The notes under the pieces are model-generated. The model ran no database searches. It saw only the letters and a program-made list of their open reading frames with translations, and was not told where the DNA came from. Positions 46,076 to 58,195 of a stretch of DNA of 64,000 nucleotides are shown one piece after another. This DNA comes from Uranotaenia lowii (lineage: Eukaryota; Arthropoda; Insecta; Diptera; Culicidae). The position numbers and the translations under genes are program-made. The stretch is taken from contig NC_073692.1 in assembly GCF_029784155.1 (NCBI RefSeq), forward strand, positions 160,485,582 through 160,549,581, written 5' to 3'. Each line of letters opens with the position of its first letter. Within the stretch, counting starts at the first letter, position 1.

Positions 46076-46560
46076 TTAAACTTTCTTTCGAGTGCGTCCT
46101 AGTTTTTTTTCTGCTGCCACCCTGCATTCAGCCGGCATCCGGAGATCATCTGCTTTCGCAGTCTTTGCAAAGTTCTGTTTTTTCCCCGGCTCACTGCATC
46201 TTGAGTTTGCCGGATTCCGGATTTTGTATTTTTTTTTCGATTGTGTGTGTGTGTGAATGTTGTTAGCATGCATCCGGTTGCTCAAGTCAATCGTAAGATT
46301 CCGGAAACAGAACCATTTGCAGCTTAAAATCATCTCACAAAACACAGTGCACCGGTCCGGTATCTTCTTTCTTGCGTCTTTGATACCTACCGATGAGGAA
46401 GCTGGATTCCGGCAACTGAGTTGGCTTTATATGTAGAGATGACTAACAGCTTCTCTCTATAAAATATTTTTTTCAACACTCCCAACCATCGAAACAGACA
46501 CCGAAAATCCTGCCTTGTTATATTGGTCGGACAACGTTAAGCTGCGTTTAGGGTGGCCGG
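46076..46560. other. GC-richer island
   Basis: Balanced composition and several CCGG words. An 89-codon minus-strand frame (46345-46076) has no domain. No transposon similarity is seen. It is candidate host non-coding DNA. Confidence 0.35.
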
Positions 46561-46604
46561 TTTTTGAAAATCATATTTTCCCTGCCTAATTGCTTTTTAA
46601 TCAT

Positions 46605-46845
46605 TTTTTTTTTATAACGATCACAAACACATACAGCATCTCAATGAAACTAATGTTTCCTCGAAGAGATTCCTTTTTCTTAACTCTAAGCGTTCACTTT
46701 TCAAGAATAAAATGGCTAGCATCTTACAAATGCTAAAACCACCAACCCACTGAAAATGTACTATGTATGCCGTGACCGGTATTCGATCTCATACCCGCTG
46801 GCTTAGAAGACTTGAAGGCTATCCTCTACGCCACGGGCTGCGACT
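46605..46845 (-). mobile_element. SINE with tRNA-Arg-like head, copy 1
   Basis: On the minus strand the head (46843-46770) reads CCCGTGGCGTAGAGGATAGC with TCTTCTAA in the anticodon-loop position and a B box AGATCGAATACC. This resembles tRNA-Arg(UCU). The tail carries GTGGTTTTAGCATTTGTAAG, then ATGCTAGCCAT, then CTTAGAGTTAAG, shared with the copy at 61134-61378. The acceptor stem is not kept, so it is a SINE. Confidence 0.8.
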
Positions 46846-48355
46846 AACAAATTTCAACAAACTGTAAATTTTACATAAAAGTGAATTTCTGGTGATCGAT
46901 AGCAAATTTATTTACCTTCAATATGAACAAAAAAAATCCAAATTGATGTTATGTATTCCGAGGTATTTGGATTTATGGCACTTTTTTATCTCTTATCAAA
47001 ATTAGCAGATTTTACATCAAAAATGATCTTCGATGTACTTAGTTTCCATAAAAATGTTTAACTATTGTTATTTTGAGCAATGGTGTTTGTATTATAATAT
47101 TTGATGATTTGAAAGTATATGAGCTAGTTTGTTAGACTTGTTCTTTCCCGTGTTTCCTTACCGGCTGTCGCTCAATCAGTTTTCTGAAGTTGGCTCAAGA
47201 TTAGTGAGTCAAAATGTGAAAAAGCAATTTCAATTTTGTCGTTAATCTGGACCACATATGGCTTATTAAGAACGCTTTTCCCTATCTTAATCTTATTTAA
47301 AAAAAATCGAAAAATATCAAACCTTCTTTAGCTTAGCTCTAGGTCAGGCAACTAGAAATTCGCTGCAGCATTTTTGCAGCATTCTTTTACTTTTCGACAG
47401 AAAAATGAGCACTTTTTGAAAAGATTTGTTATCGTTTATGATAAAAATTCGTTCCGGAACCAAGCAAAATCAACAAAGCTCTTGTTTTATAGACGAGGCA
47501 TGCTCAGTTTGTTAAAACTTGTCAAGATATCCAATGCAAAACTCTCTAAAAGACTTAAAAAAAAGGTTTTAAGAATGATCATTCTAATGAAACAAAATTC
47601 GGTACCTGATCATTGGTCGGTGATTTAACCAGATCAATTTGACATTTGAGCGCCTTTTTAGTTTTTTCTTCTGTTTTCCAGCCCTGAGCTTAGCTTAGAT
47701 TAGATAGATTAACTAATCATATCCACCTTAAATGGTCGAGCTCGATATGTTTTATTAACAGTGTTTAGCAATAAACTCAAACAAAACAATTTCGTTAAAT
47801 TTTATCAATATTTGGTAATGACATTGAATCAAATGGATTTAAAATTCTTTGATTACTGGCGTGGCTCAGTAGAACGAATTTCACGTCGCTAATAATGGTT
47901 GCTACGTGATTGACCGAGGCCATCAAATAATCTCAAAGGTCAAAAACTGATGCTTGGAAGCCCGTTCTCAATTCACATATGTAACTTATACTCCCTCGTT
48001 GTTTTAGCAATAACAACGCCGGATACGTCCTTTTAGTCCCGTTTTTCATTCGCATTATTTTTCAAGTCGAATATTTCAAAAACTATACTTTAAATCAATC
48101 AAAACACTCAATGGGTTGATTCCCGATGACTTAAGTCCCATTTGCGGTGACAGTTCGCAGGTCCTGTTTATAAAATTATACGAACAAGAAATGGGGTGCG
48201 GCGTATTTTTGTTGTATAGCTGTACGGTCAAGAAATTGAACTCAAAACGCAGTAAAAAGATAGCAAAAAACAAGAAGAATTTTGTAAACTAAATCTAGTT
48301 GGTTTTTGGTTTCTTTACGGAATCTCTCCGGTTATGAAAAGAAAGTTTTAAATTT
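46846..48355. other. AT-rich region, no recognised content
   Basis: No domain-bearing frame. The words TTTAGCTTAGCTCTAGGTC (47328) and CCTGAGCTTAGCTTAGA (47683) are roughly inverted and could mark ends of a small element. Confidence 0.3.
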
Positions 48356-48385
48356 CTAAAGTATTCGGAAAGAAGGTTTGATCCG

Positions 48386-48725
48386 TATCAAACTCACATC
48401 GTTCAGTCTACGTTGTTGGTATTTATGTCAGGCCATTATCAAGTCCAGTTGTATACAATGCACACAGCAGTGCCATCCAAATTATCGAACGTGGACATTC
48501 TTCTTGTGTTGGGTGAGTACAACCTTCCACACCTAGACTGGCACTTTGATGATGACTTAAACGGCTATTTACCCACGAATGCATCAACAAAAAGAAGTTG
48601 CGCTGACCGAATCCATTTCCGCTGTCGGGCTTGTTCAAATGAATTGCCTAAGAAATGCGAATGGCTGAATCCTCGATTTAGCCAACGTCAATAATCCGGA
48701 TTACGTCGAGCTTATTGGTCCACCC
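48386..48725 (+). pseudogene. Retrotransposon endonuclease C-terminal fragment
   Basis: Reads VYVVGIYVRPLSSP, then VDILLVLGEYNLPHLDWHFD, then after a frameshift LTESISAVGLVQMNCLRNAN and DLANVNNPDYVELIGPP. The GDxN catalytic box of the exonuclease/endonuclease/phosphatase fold appears as GEYN, a D-to-E change. The N-terminal two thirds are absent. Confidence 0.8.
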
Positions 48726-49645
48726 GTGCCACTTCTGAAGATAGACGAACACCACAAGCCATTCATTCTACACTGTGACATGCAGTTTACTCTACCAGTC
48801 TCCGACAACGTTAAGGAAAACGCTACTGACTTTGACTTTAAAAGGTGTGATCTCGGCCTGTTGAATGATAAGCTTTCGACAAAAGATTGGACACAAAACC
48901 TAAGTTGCTCTTCTGTCGGTGGAAAAGTGGATGCATTCTATGAAACATTGTACAACTTATTCCACGAATTTGTACCACGTCACCGTAACACCACGACCAC
49001 CGTAAGCCGGCAACCTTGGTGGACAAATGAGCTCCATAACTTACACAACAGACTCCGTAAAGCCCGCAATCGCTTCTTCAGTGCCAAATCCGAAGAAAAC
49101 AGCAATAGTCTACGAGTCATTGAAAGCGAATATAACGATCTGCTTACATCGACGTATGCTGCGAACCTAGAAAGGCTGCAATCAAACCTAGAGGAAAATC
49201 CGTCGTCGTTTTGGACTTTCATCAGGACTCAAAAAACGTCAAAACGCATCCCGGGTAACATGGAGTAAAAAGGACGTGTAGCATGCACAGCTGAGGAAGC
49301 AGCCAATCTGTTTGCAGACTACCGCCTCTCCTTCATCACATCCTGAAAGATTTCACTTTGTGCCAACGTACGATGTGACCGTTCCGAATTTTCGTTTCTC
49401 TACCGTAGATGTATTGGCAGCACTTAATAGTTTAGACACTACCAAAGGTCCTGGAGTTGATGGACTAACACCATTTTTCGTGAAAGGTTGTTCGGAAGCG
49501 CTAGCTACACCAATTACGCTGATTTTCAACCGTTCGCTAGCTGAGGGTACGTTCCCGTCAGCATGGAAGACTACTACGATGGTACCAATTCACAAGGCAG
49601 GAAGTATCCAACTTGTTGAAAACTATCGTGGAATTTCGATAGTTT
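48726..49645 (+). pseudogene. Linker and first part of reverse transcriptase
   Basis: LLKIDEHHKPF, then PWWTNELHNLHNRLRKARNR and NPSSFWTFIRTQKTSKRIPG, a stop at 49266, then FSTVDVLAALNSLDTTKGPG, VDGLTPFFVKGC, LIFNRSLAEGTFPSAWK and MVPIHKAG followed by ENYRGISIV. These are the standard pre-palm and finger boxes of Jockey-like elements. It stops at the short insertion. Confidence 0.85.
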
Positions 49646-49887
49646 CCCCCTTATTCTGCGCCGCGCGTGAGGTGACGATAGTCGAGTCGAGTCGAAGTCA
49701 CGTGAGTCTTGTCACCTTATTCCCGAAGCCGATGTGACAGAGGTTCACGCCCAGCTGACTACTAGATTAGGATAAGAATTCAAAAAGTTCATACTAAAAG
49801 ACGTTTCTCACCTAAAGCGACTACTGGAATCGGGTGACTAAGGTGACTCGACTATCGTCACCTCACGCGCGGCGCAGAATAAGGGGG
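49646..49887. mobile_element. 242-bp element with perfect 43-bp inverted ends
   Basis: Both ends start CCCCCTTATTCTGCGCCGCG and are identical for 43 bp, through GGTGACGATAGTCGAGTC. It is flanked by TTT on each side (49643-49645 and 49888-49890). Joining the flanks gives GISIVCVLGKVFE, the expected RT block. It is non-coding and CpG-rich relative to its surroundings. The 3-bp duplication would fit PIF/Harbinger, but TTT is not the usual TWA, so the class stays open. Confidence 0.85.
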
Positions 49888-51110
49888 TTTGTGTTCTCGG
49901 AAAGGTCTTTGAAACGCTCGTCCGTCGGATTTTGAGCAACGCTGCAAAGCCATTGATCAGTGATTTTCAACATCGGTTCGTTGAGCGACGTTAAACAACG
50001 ACAAAATCTAATGGACTATACAAACACACTGTTCCCTGCAGTTGAATCTTGTCGCCAGGAAGATTCCATATATGTAGATTTTTCAAAAGCGTAATCGACA
50101 AACTCTTACATCTGGGCTTTCCGAGGTGGATAGTTGAATGGTTGAGTTCGTACCAAAGCATTCGTTCAAGTGAATCACGAAACCTCAGCGCTATTCACCA
50201 TCACCTCAGGGGTTCCTCATGGGAGCGTGCTCGGTCCGCTAATTTTCATGCTGTACATCAACGACCTCGGAAACCGATTAAAATCTGGGAAATTATTCTT
50301 CGCGGACGATCTCAAAATCTTCCGAATAATAATTTTAATCGTAGATTGTACTGCCTTGGAAAATGATATCGATCAGCTCCTGATGTGGTGTCACGAAAAC
50401 GGAATGGCCGTTAACATCAAGAAATGTAAAGTAGTTTTATTAACTCAGTGTTTGACTACTATCAAATTTAGCTACGCGATTGGTTCGACTGTCTTGGAGC
50501 GGGTTATTTCTATTCGTGACTTAGGTGTGGTAGTTGATAGCAAACTAAGGTTCAACAAACATGTCTCGCTAACTGCAGCCAAAGCATTTTCTGTCCTGGG
50601 CTTCATTCGTCGCAACGCAGCATTTGCCACTGACGTTTATGCTCTCAAATCTTTATACTGCTCATTGGTGCGTAGTGTACTTGAGTACGCAGCGCCAGTT
50701 TGGGCACCGTATCACGTCACACATGACCTCAAACTAGAACGAGTCAAAAAATACTTTATACGATTCGCCCTTCGCCAGTTTCCTTGGTATCAGACCAGTT
50801 TCCTTGGTATGGACTAATCCTGCTGAGCTGCCGCCGTATCCTTCACGCTGCTTGTTAATTGGCTTTGAAATGCTTTCGACCAGGCGCCTTAAATTACAGC
50901 GAATATTTATATTTGACCTTCTTACAAATTGCATCGATTGCTCAGCTTTGCTTTCAAATATCAATATTAACACCCCTTCCCGTAATTTCCGAAACCATGT
51001 TGGGCTGTGTTACCATTCAACAGGACAAGCTATGGATACAACAATCCACTCAGTACTCGTATTCGAGCTTTTAATTATGTTTTTGAATTGTATGACTTTA
51101 ATATAAGGAA
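49888..51110 (+). pseudogene. Reverse transcriptase palm and C-terminal region
   Basis: VLGKVFETLVRR, a frameshift through IYVDFSKA, then SGVPHGSVLGPLIF (normally GVPQGS), KLFFADDLKIF (the catalytic ADD box is intact), NGMAVNIKKCKVV, ISIRDLGVVVDSKLRFNKHV, SLYCSLVRSVLEYAAPVWAP. A 21-bp tandem duplication of the CCAGTTTCCTTGGTAT region at about 50772-50813 is followed by a frame change, then NPAELPPYPSRC and RLKLQRIFIFDLL. It is a decayed copy. Confidence 0.85.
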
Positions 51111-51397
51111 GGATGGCTTTGTGAATAGAATTATGAATTTAGGTTAAGATTCAGTCTGTAAGAATAGTTTCGAAGACGAAGAATAAATTAATAAATAAAT
51201 TTTTGAAATATTTAAACATGTTTTCCAACCCGTTTTTTGCAACATTTTTCTTCTGAACCGATTCATTTAGCAATGAATATTCGGCGGCAGCGCTCCCAAT
51301 GTGAATGCTTATTTAAATGTGCGGAATCGAATGTCCTGGAAGCATTGCGTGTAATTTTAACCGGAAGCTGTAAACTAATGTACATACAATATAGGTA

Positions 51398-51856
51398 AGG
51401 TTGCCAGATTTTTTTTCAGCACGTATTCGGGCCGGACAAACCGAGCAATTTTATATAAAAAAATGGCAAAATCCGGGCATTAGATTTCAAAAATGAAGAC
51501 CATAAATCCCTGCAATATTCGGGCAAATTTTCTCAAAACTCAGGAATCACTCAGCAATAACCAAGAAAATAAATTGAATTTTTTTTTTCATAAAAACTCA
51601 ACGAAAGATTTTGAATCGTATTTAAGGCTTCCAAAAAACATTTTATGATTATGTTTATAAAACTTACTCAAAATATTTCGTTTTGGAGGCGTTTGTTGTT
51701 TGTTTTTGTTTGATTTGCCTAATAAAGTGAATAAATCCTAGCAAAATCCGGGCATTTTTCAATGAAATCCGGGCAATTGGGCTGAGCCGGACTGCTCTAA
51801 AATTTTGTATCAAATATCCGGGCAAACCCGGATAAAAACGGGATATCTGACAACCT
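51398..51856. mobile_element. 459-bp TA-flanked element rich in CCGGGC words
   Basis: Ends AGGTTGCCAGAT and (reverse complement) AGGTTGTCAGAT, flanked by TA. The interior repeats ATCCGGGCA / TTCGGGCA seven or more times in degenerate form. Fragments of the same family are at about 10850-11100 and 63395-63700. Confidence 0.75.
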
Positions 51857-52325
51857 TAAATTTAGGGGAATTCTCAGGTATTATTACTGAAAGAAAAAGC
51901 TAAACTATTTTTAACTTTGACGATATTAAAGATTCTCCCGAGACAGAAGAATAACGTCTGATACTCTTATGTTTGAATCCATTTATTCAAAAATTTCTGT
52001 TTCCAGCTGGATTCACAAACAAGATGATTGATTTTCATTATAAGATACTTAAATCATCTAATTTTTGAACAAATAATTTCTTTTACAAAGTTCTTTTGAA
52101 ATCCAAAATTGTGCTGAGAAATATTGCTGAAAAAGTGTGATTGGAAATTATATAAAGCCTAAAATGTTCGCTTCTTTCCCAGCGCACACAGGAGTATATA
52201 TAACAAAAAGTTGGCCAATATTTTTTTTATGTCTATACTCACTCAAACGTTTGAATATCTTGGAATAAGACTATTAAAATATTATTTAAGTTCATAAAAA
52301 TAAAGATTAACCAATTCAAACACCT
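51857..52325. other. AT-rich spacer
   Basis: No gene or repeat is recognised. Confidence 0.3.
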
Positions 52326-52329
52326 AGCC

Positions 52330-52790
52330 TGCGTCCATTACCACGCAGTCAAACTTCGTCAGCATCGTCGTGTACAGCCTCCTGGATCGCGCTTTGACCG
52401 TCGTAGTTTGTTAATCATCGCGATTTGGAGTCACTACCTTCTCGTAAGTCGATAGTCCGGCTCGTTTTTTTTGGCTCGATGCACGGTTGTAGACGATACA
52501 CCCAGCATATTTGCGGCATCTTGGAGAGAGAGGTTAGGGTTTCGTTTGAAACTACCGGCAACTCTCTTTATCGTCTCAGCGACTTCCGGTTTTTTATTCC
52601 CCCCCGATCCAGACTTCCTGGCTGTCGACAAACGTTCCCCAAACACTTTAATTACATTTGTAACGGTTGATTTGGCAACTTTTAGCGATTTTGCCAGCTT
52701 TGCGTGCGAGTAGCTCGGATTTTCGCGATGCGCGAGCAAAATTTTGATACGCTGCTCTTCTGGAAACTGAAGAGTGAATTCCAAAATCAA
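52330..52790 (-). pseudogene. Mariner-type transposase N-terminal relic
   Basis: Begins MILEFTLQFPEEQRIKILLA at 52790. Two helix-turn-helix units follow: SHAKLAKSLKVAKSTVTNVI and LSLQDAANMLGVSSTTVHRA, separated by the RKSGSGGNKKP linker. A stop at about 52434 is followed by decayed sequence ending LYTTMLTKFDCVVMD, just where the first catalytic Asp of MDDETY should be. The catalytic core is missing. The paired-like N-terminus binds the terminal repeats in active relatives. Confidence 0.85.
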
Positions 52791-52804
52791 AATAGGAGCA
52801 ACAT

Positions 52805-52838
52805 TTTACACACTCACACACACACACACACACACACC
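52805..52838. repeat. (CA)n microsatellite
   Basis: About 14 CA units after an interrupted CACACTCA start, upstream of the mariner relic on its strand. Confidence 0.95.
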
Positions 52839-53090
52839 TTCAAAATGAGGGGTGTTCAGGTTTTTTAAATGCAAAATTGAAAGAAATACGTCATGTTGAT
52901 ATTGACCACATTTTGACCGTATCACCCTTTACATGGTGTAAAATGTATTCAAGAAACAAATAAACATAACAACTAAAATAATAATAAATTGTTCAATTTT
53001 GACTTTTGGCCAGGTTTTAGGGTGAAATGCTCCTGTATGCAGCGTGTCGAATTGGAAAATAAGAAAACAAAAACAGGGAATGCGAAGTGG
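52839..53090. other. Spacer, probably mariner 5' flank
   Basis: On the minus strand this lies upstream of the transposase start. It may hold the lost 5' terminal repeat, but I cannot identify it. Confidence 0.3.
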
Positions 53091-53375
53091 ACTGAGTCGA
53101 TTTGGGGTCATGTTAAATAACTCAAACCCTGGGGATTAAAAAGCTTCGTTTTTGCCTTTTTGCCTGTTAAGATACAAAATTAAGATCTTGGGCAAATTTG
53201 ATCAACGGAAAATTTCCTTTAGAAAATCTATAAATTGGCACAAAATACATTTGTAGGCTCGGTTCCACAAAAGAAATAAAAATGATGTCGATTTTTCTGA
53301 ACAAAATATTCAATTTTACTATATAAACATAAAAGTTCAAACTTACTCATGTAAACATTACCTAGAAATTCCAGA
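53091..53375. repeat. Q-repeat copy E, rearranged
   Basis: The fixed 3' end is on the minus strand (GACTGAGTCGATTTGGGG, to about 53147), while the central body follows on the plus strand (GATCAACGGAAAATTTCCTT, then ATAAATTGGCACAAAATAC, CTTACTCATGTAAACATTAC, to 53375). One part is inverted relative to the other, which no other copy shows. Confidence 0.75.
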
Positions 53376-54360
53376 ATCCCGAACAATATCAAACTTTAAT
53401 TGCACCCGTAAAATCACTTTCTAGTATAAATTTTACAAACCTTATTTGACATCTTATACCTACTAGAATTTTCATTAGGGTGACCCATTAATTTTTTTAC
53501 TAAAGGATCTCAAACCAGATGGCTGCCAGTATAGAAATTCTACTCGAATCCTTAAAATGCTTGATAAATTTCAAATGGATTGCCCTAATTTGGTAGCCCT
53601 ACGGGCTGTTGAAACCATTAAGGTGAATCTCTTTCGGTCGATGTTCCAGTTTTGCTGCTTGGAGAAAGTAAAAATGATTTCTTCTCTATCTTCCGGTGCC
53701 ATTTCATTCCCATCCAAATGCCGTCTACGAATATCCTCTTCTCATTTGGAAGAAAAAGCTTTATGGATCGTAAACGGTTGAACTGTTAGGGTCGTTGCAC
53801 CGAGAGTGGTTTGCTTTCCATTAGCTGATGATTGATATCGTTTTCGAAAGATCGAAGTCGCCGATCGATTTCACATAGATCTCTTTTAATCATATTTAAA
53901 AGTTTTTCAATTTATTCATTGGCGATTTACCTTAAGATGTAAAGTTTATTTTTCTTATGTGCATGCAGTTTCTTCAAATTTTCAGACTTTATGTAGCCCT
54001 GGACATCACCGGATTTGCTACAGGTAAACTGAGGATGAAGGAGGGAGGATTTGTTTGTCTGCCCCCTGCTGCAGTATCGAAATGGAAGGGGAGCTGCTGC
54101 TTCGGTAACAGTTTTATCGTTTTCATGGCTTCTTTGGGGTACTTTCTGGAGATTTCGGTAGCTATTGCTGTTTCTCCTCAAATGGGCAATGAAACATCAA
54201 CCTTTTAGCAGCTGTATGAAACAGAACAGCCTGATGATTTGTTTGCAAACAGAAAAGATGGAATTTTCTGGAATTTGGCTTATGCGTTGGTGAGCCGCTG
54301 GTGTTTCGAAAATGGATCAATATTTCATTTGCTAGCTTATGGTTGTTTTTAAAGCCTTAC
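53376..54360. other. GC-richer island, no gene recognised
   Basis: 53480-54260 has balanced composition. Frames at 53557-53781 and 53957-54208 (plus) have no domain, and no transposon similarity is seen. It is candidate host non-coding or intronic DNA. Confidence 0.35.
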
Positions 54361-55869
54361 TACAAGGTATGACTCGTTCTCATAATTTTCATTCCAAGAT
54401 AAAATACCAACCTCAAATTTGAAACTTAATTCTTAAAAAAAAAAATCCAGAACGGAATATAGAATGAAAATTTGAAAAAACGAGAGCCAAGTGTTGCTTA
54501 AAGACATTTGATTTTTATTTTTGAAATTTCATTTAGTTTTTTTCAGTTTAAATTTACTGATAAACATATTGTATGATGTTATTTTGAGTAAATGAATTGT
54601 TGATTATTTGTAAAAAAATAACTGTCTTTTAATCAATTAGTGATACACCAAATTTTGGAAATTTCGCACTTATCGGAAGGGTTGCCAATTGAAATGATTT
54701 TATTCTCCACTGAAGCTAAATGCTCTAGATAATACCTAGTTTTTTATCTGAGGAGAACCAAATCAGAGTCTGCAAAAAATCTTGCAAAACAGCAGTTATT
54801 AAACTATGGGAAATTCAGAGTAGTTTGAAGGCGTTGGATCAGACATAAATGACAATCAATTTGGTTTTTAAACAGGTAAAATTTTAGACTAACACAAATT
54901 TATACATTCATCACTACTATCACAATAAATATAATTTATTAACTTTTATGGAAATTGAATGAAAATTTTATGAAAACTCGCTGACATTATGGATTGTTCT
55001 ATGCTACATCAGGCAATATAGCTCAAGCTCAACAAATGTTGAGTTTTTTTACAAAGCATTAATTTTTTAAATTAAATCTCCAAAAACGATAAGATTTTTT
55101 CGTGCAAATATTCAAACCCTATTTCATATGCACAGAACTTTGGAATTTTCCAACGAAAATCATGGAATAGCACATTTAAATGCTTCAAAATTTAAACACT
55201 ATATATTTTAATAGTACAATTCTACACGAAAAACTGTAAATACGCTTCAGAACGCGTTTAAAAGTACCATCTGCATAATTAAATATTCTGCAAAAAATTG
55301 CATTTTGTTACCCATTTGATATTGCAACTTTCATCTGAAATCATCAAAATTCATGTCGGAGCCTTAAGATGTTCAGATAATGTTTAATTTTTGTTCTTTT
55401 TGATAGGAATCTAACCGGTTTGGATTATTCTTTTTCGAATGTCACATGATGCGTTAGAAACATTTAAGAAACTATACCTTTTTTTCAATATTCCGGCCAA
55501 ATTCAGCTTATTCAGCCCACTTTTTGGATTACAAGATATTCTGTGCAATCTCTCAGCATTTCCAGTCCCTTAATGAATATGGACAAACGTTGATCAATAA
55601 AAAATTCGTACACTTCGAATGCCGTAATATAGCAAAAATATTTTACGTTGTTCCTTTAGCTAATTTTTACTCATTTAAACCAATTTAAAATAAACACTTT
55701 TGCTGTCTTCCACACGTATATTAGAAATAGTAACAGGTACTTAAACCTTTAGAGGTGAAACTTTTTACATAAATCACATGTTTTTTATGATGAACCAACG
55801 AAAACTGAGAGCCATAGCTGTATGGATTTAAGTTTGAGATTAATGTTTTCTTTAGTTAATTTGAATTTA
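54361..55869. other. AT-rich region, no recognised content
   Basis: No domain-bearing frame and no clear repeat. Confidence 0.3.
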
Positions 55870-55874
55870 CTATG

Positions 55875-56926
55875 CACTATGGGGTTTGAGGCGGCAAAAA
55901 GTCAAAAAATTACTTCATCGTTATGATATTTGTCATATACCAGTTTGTAGCTTTATATTTAACTAAGATATCCCCAATTTTTCAGATCATTATCATAAGC
56001 ACTTATCGTTTCACAGACATCAGACTTAGAAAATTTTGAAAAATATACTTTTGATCCAATAGTATTCAAATCATTTTTTCTCCTTTAAATGAAATGCTAC
56101 ACCAGTTCCCAACACATCGTTAGAAAGCTTATTCTCTAAGCTTTTTTTCTAAATATTTTTCATTTTTACACGGTTAACAAAAAAGTGTAAAAAATGAGTA
56201 ATTTTATGATTTACTCAAAAGGTATAAACATTTTGGTCTCTAAGAAAAAAGCCTTACGTTTCCCCAAACTTTTTTTGACTTTTAAATATAGCTAAGAGTC
56301 TAATGATTCGAATGCAAGAAAAAATAGTTGCATATATTTGCATCCTTCAAAGTTATAATAAAAACAAAAAATGGGTAATTTTTAACCATTTTGGAAAAAT
56401 AGTTTGTTTTATGTTTAACATCATTAACCAAACATTGTTCATAACGTGCAGGAAGATGATTGTAATTGATTGTGACCAAAAGCTATGATAGAATTTTGAT
56501 ATCTGTAGAAATAACTGAGATTTTTTAAAAACTACTTATTTCCCAAAAATTTTAAAATTTTAATACTGCATTTTTTTGCGTGTACTCTTTAATTCTTCAT
56601 ACAAAACTGAATAATCTTGAACAAAAATACCCTGAGTGGTTTTGCTTTAATCTCTCCCATATTTTTTGTGAACACAGAACTTAAAAATATGCACGCGTTT
56701 CCGAAATAAGTTTATTTAAACAATTATTGTTTCAAAACTACACTATGCATTTTTACGAGTTAATGTTCCAATTTGATTGTCCTTTCTGAGCACACATGTA
56801 AAACCAAAGCCGAAAATAGTTTATAATGGGTTTCGAATGTAAACAACTCATTATATCTTCAAAAAAGTTCATAAATAGTAAAATTATACTTTTTGCCGCC
56901 TCATTGTATGGGGCTGTCCCATAGTG
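55875..56926. mobile_element. Second Transib-like non-autonomous element
   Basis: Ends CACTATGGG / CCCATAGTG, flanked by a 5-bp duplication CTATG (55870-55874 and 56927-56931). Subterminal GAGGCGGCAAAAAGT is also inverted at both sides, with about 15 extra bases at the right end. CACTATGG fits the Transib end consensus, and the duplication length fits too. There is no transposase frame. Its ends differ from the element at 34901, so it is another family. Confidence 0.75.
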
Positions 56927-57304
56927 CTATGGTCGGAAGAGGTACTGGGCACTCTCCCCATGATAAGTGTACCGAGGAAAGTTTTGGAAAAAGGTGCCAA
57001 TATTGATTTGTTTTTATTTGTTGTCTAAAATTTGGCCTAAATAACCTCATAGTATTTTCAACATTATCCAAAAATGGATGTGTTCCAGTACTTGAACCGT
57101 GATCTGCCCTGATGGTATTTTTTTTATAATCGCATAGGGTTTAGGTCATCACTGAACATTGATCTTTAATTCCCTTTCTCTATTGCAAACTTTAAAGTGC
57201 GCAGATTATCTTTGAGTTCCAGATTCGATTATAGAACTGCAGTTTTGAATTTCTTTCCTTCTCTACGTGATTTCATAAACAGGTTTTTAAGGTTGCATAT
57301 ATTG

Positions 57305-58195
57305 TAGAGATGTTCAGAATAGTGGTATTCGGCCAACGGCCGAGTATTGACATTTTCAACTATTCGGCTAAACGAAAATTCGGTCGAATATTCTGTTAAG
57401 TTTTTGATGAAAAAACAAGAGAGGTTGTTTCAATTTCCAACAATTTCTTCCTTTTTAATGCTCCTCACATTTTTGGGTCGAGTATTTTCAACCAAATGCT
57501 ATTATCAGATGAAGTAAATATTACAAGATCTTTTTCAAGTAGATATTGGTTTTTCTGATTTTTAAAATGTCACCAATATCTGAAAGGATATCAGATGACT
57601 TGTCGCTTCTTGAGCGTTTATCACCAAAAAGTTTGGACTCCTGTGAAATCAGGGACAAAACGTGTTGAAACAAGTGCCAAGCAATTTGAAATTTCTTATT
57701 TGATATCGAATTGAATGAAGGTTGAATCTTCAAAATAGTTGTTATAAACATCGATGATCATTAACCTCTAGCATGCCATACTTCCAACCACACGTCAGGC
57801 AATTCTGGACAATTTTTTAAAAAATAAAAAAAGGGCAAATATAAACAAATTCTAGGCATTATTCTTAAACAAACAAACAAAAGAAAGAATATTATTTATT
57901 TGAAATTTAAAATTTTCAATGAATCGCAGCAGCAGTGTATCGTATCCAAGGATTCCAAGAATTCAACAAAAATTTATTTTCATTTCGATTTTTTTTAAAC
58001 GTTAATGAACCCAAATATGCAAGTTTTCATAGAGAAATCCATCCAGGCCAGATTAAACTTGTCTAGAATCCTTTATTGAATTTATGGGCAAGTCTGGATA
58101 CATCAATAAAATATGGAATAAACGACAATCAAAATATAAAGCGATACTTGTTAGCATTTTATAGTACGATCTACAGTGAAAGATACACGGATACA
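57305..58195 (+). mobile_element. hAT-like element, second copy, right end lost
   Basis: Starts TAGAGATG and shares AATAGTGGTATTCGGC, GACATTTTCAACTATTCGGC, CAACCA(A/G)ATG, and the GCGATAC...AGCATT block with 37631-38728. The right-hand TATTCGG cluster and end are absent. The body is diverged. Confidence 0.75.

Larger units (their letters stand above)
48360..51195 (+). mobile_element. Jockey-group non-LTR retrotransposon, 5'-truncated and interrupted
   Basis: It encodes, with several frameshifts, the end of an apurinic-type endonuclease, a linker, a reverse transcriptase and a C-terminal region, then a 3' tail ending AATAAATTAATAAATAAAT. No RNase H is present, unlike the I-clade copy. It is interrupted by a short element at 49646-49887. 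It starts within the endonuclease, consistent with incomplete reverse transcription. Confidence 0.85.

Noticed and set aside
46076..46345. Candidate 89-codon minus-strand gene
   Set aside because: No recognisable domain, and it contains a low-complexity stretch from a short (TG)n run.
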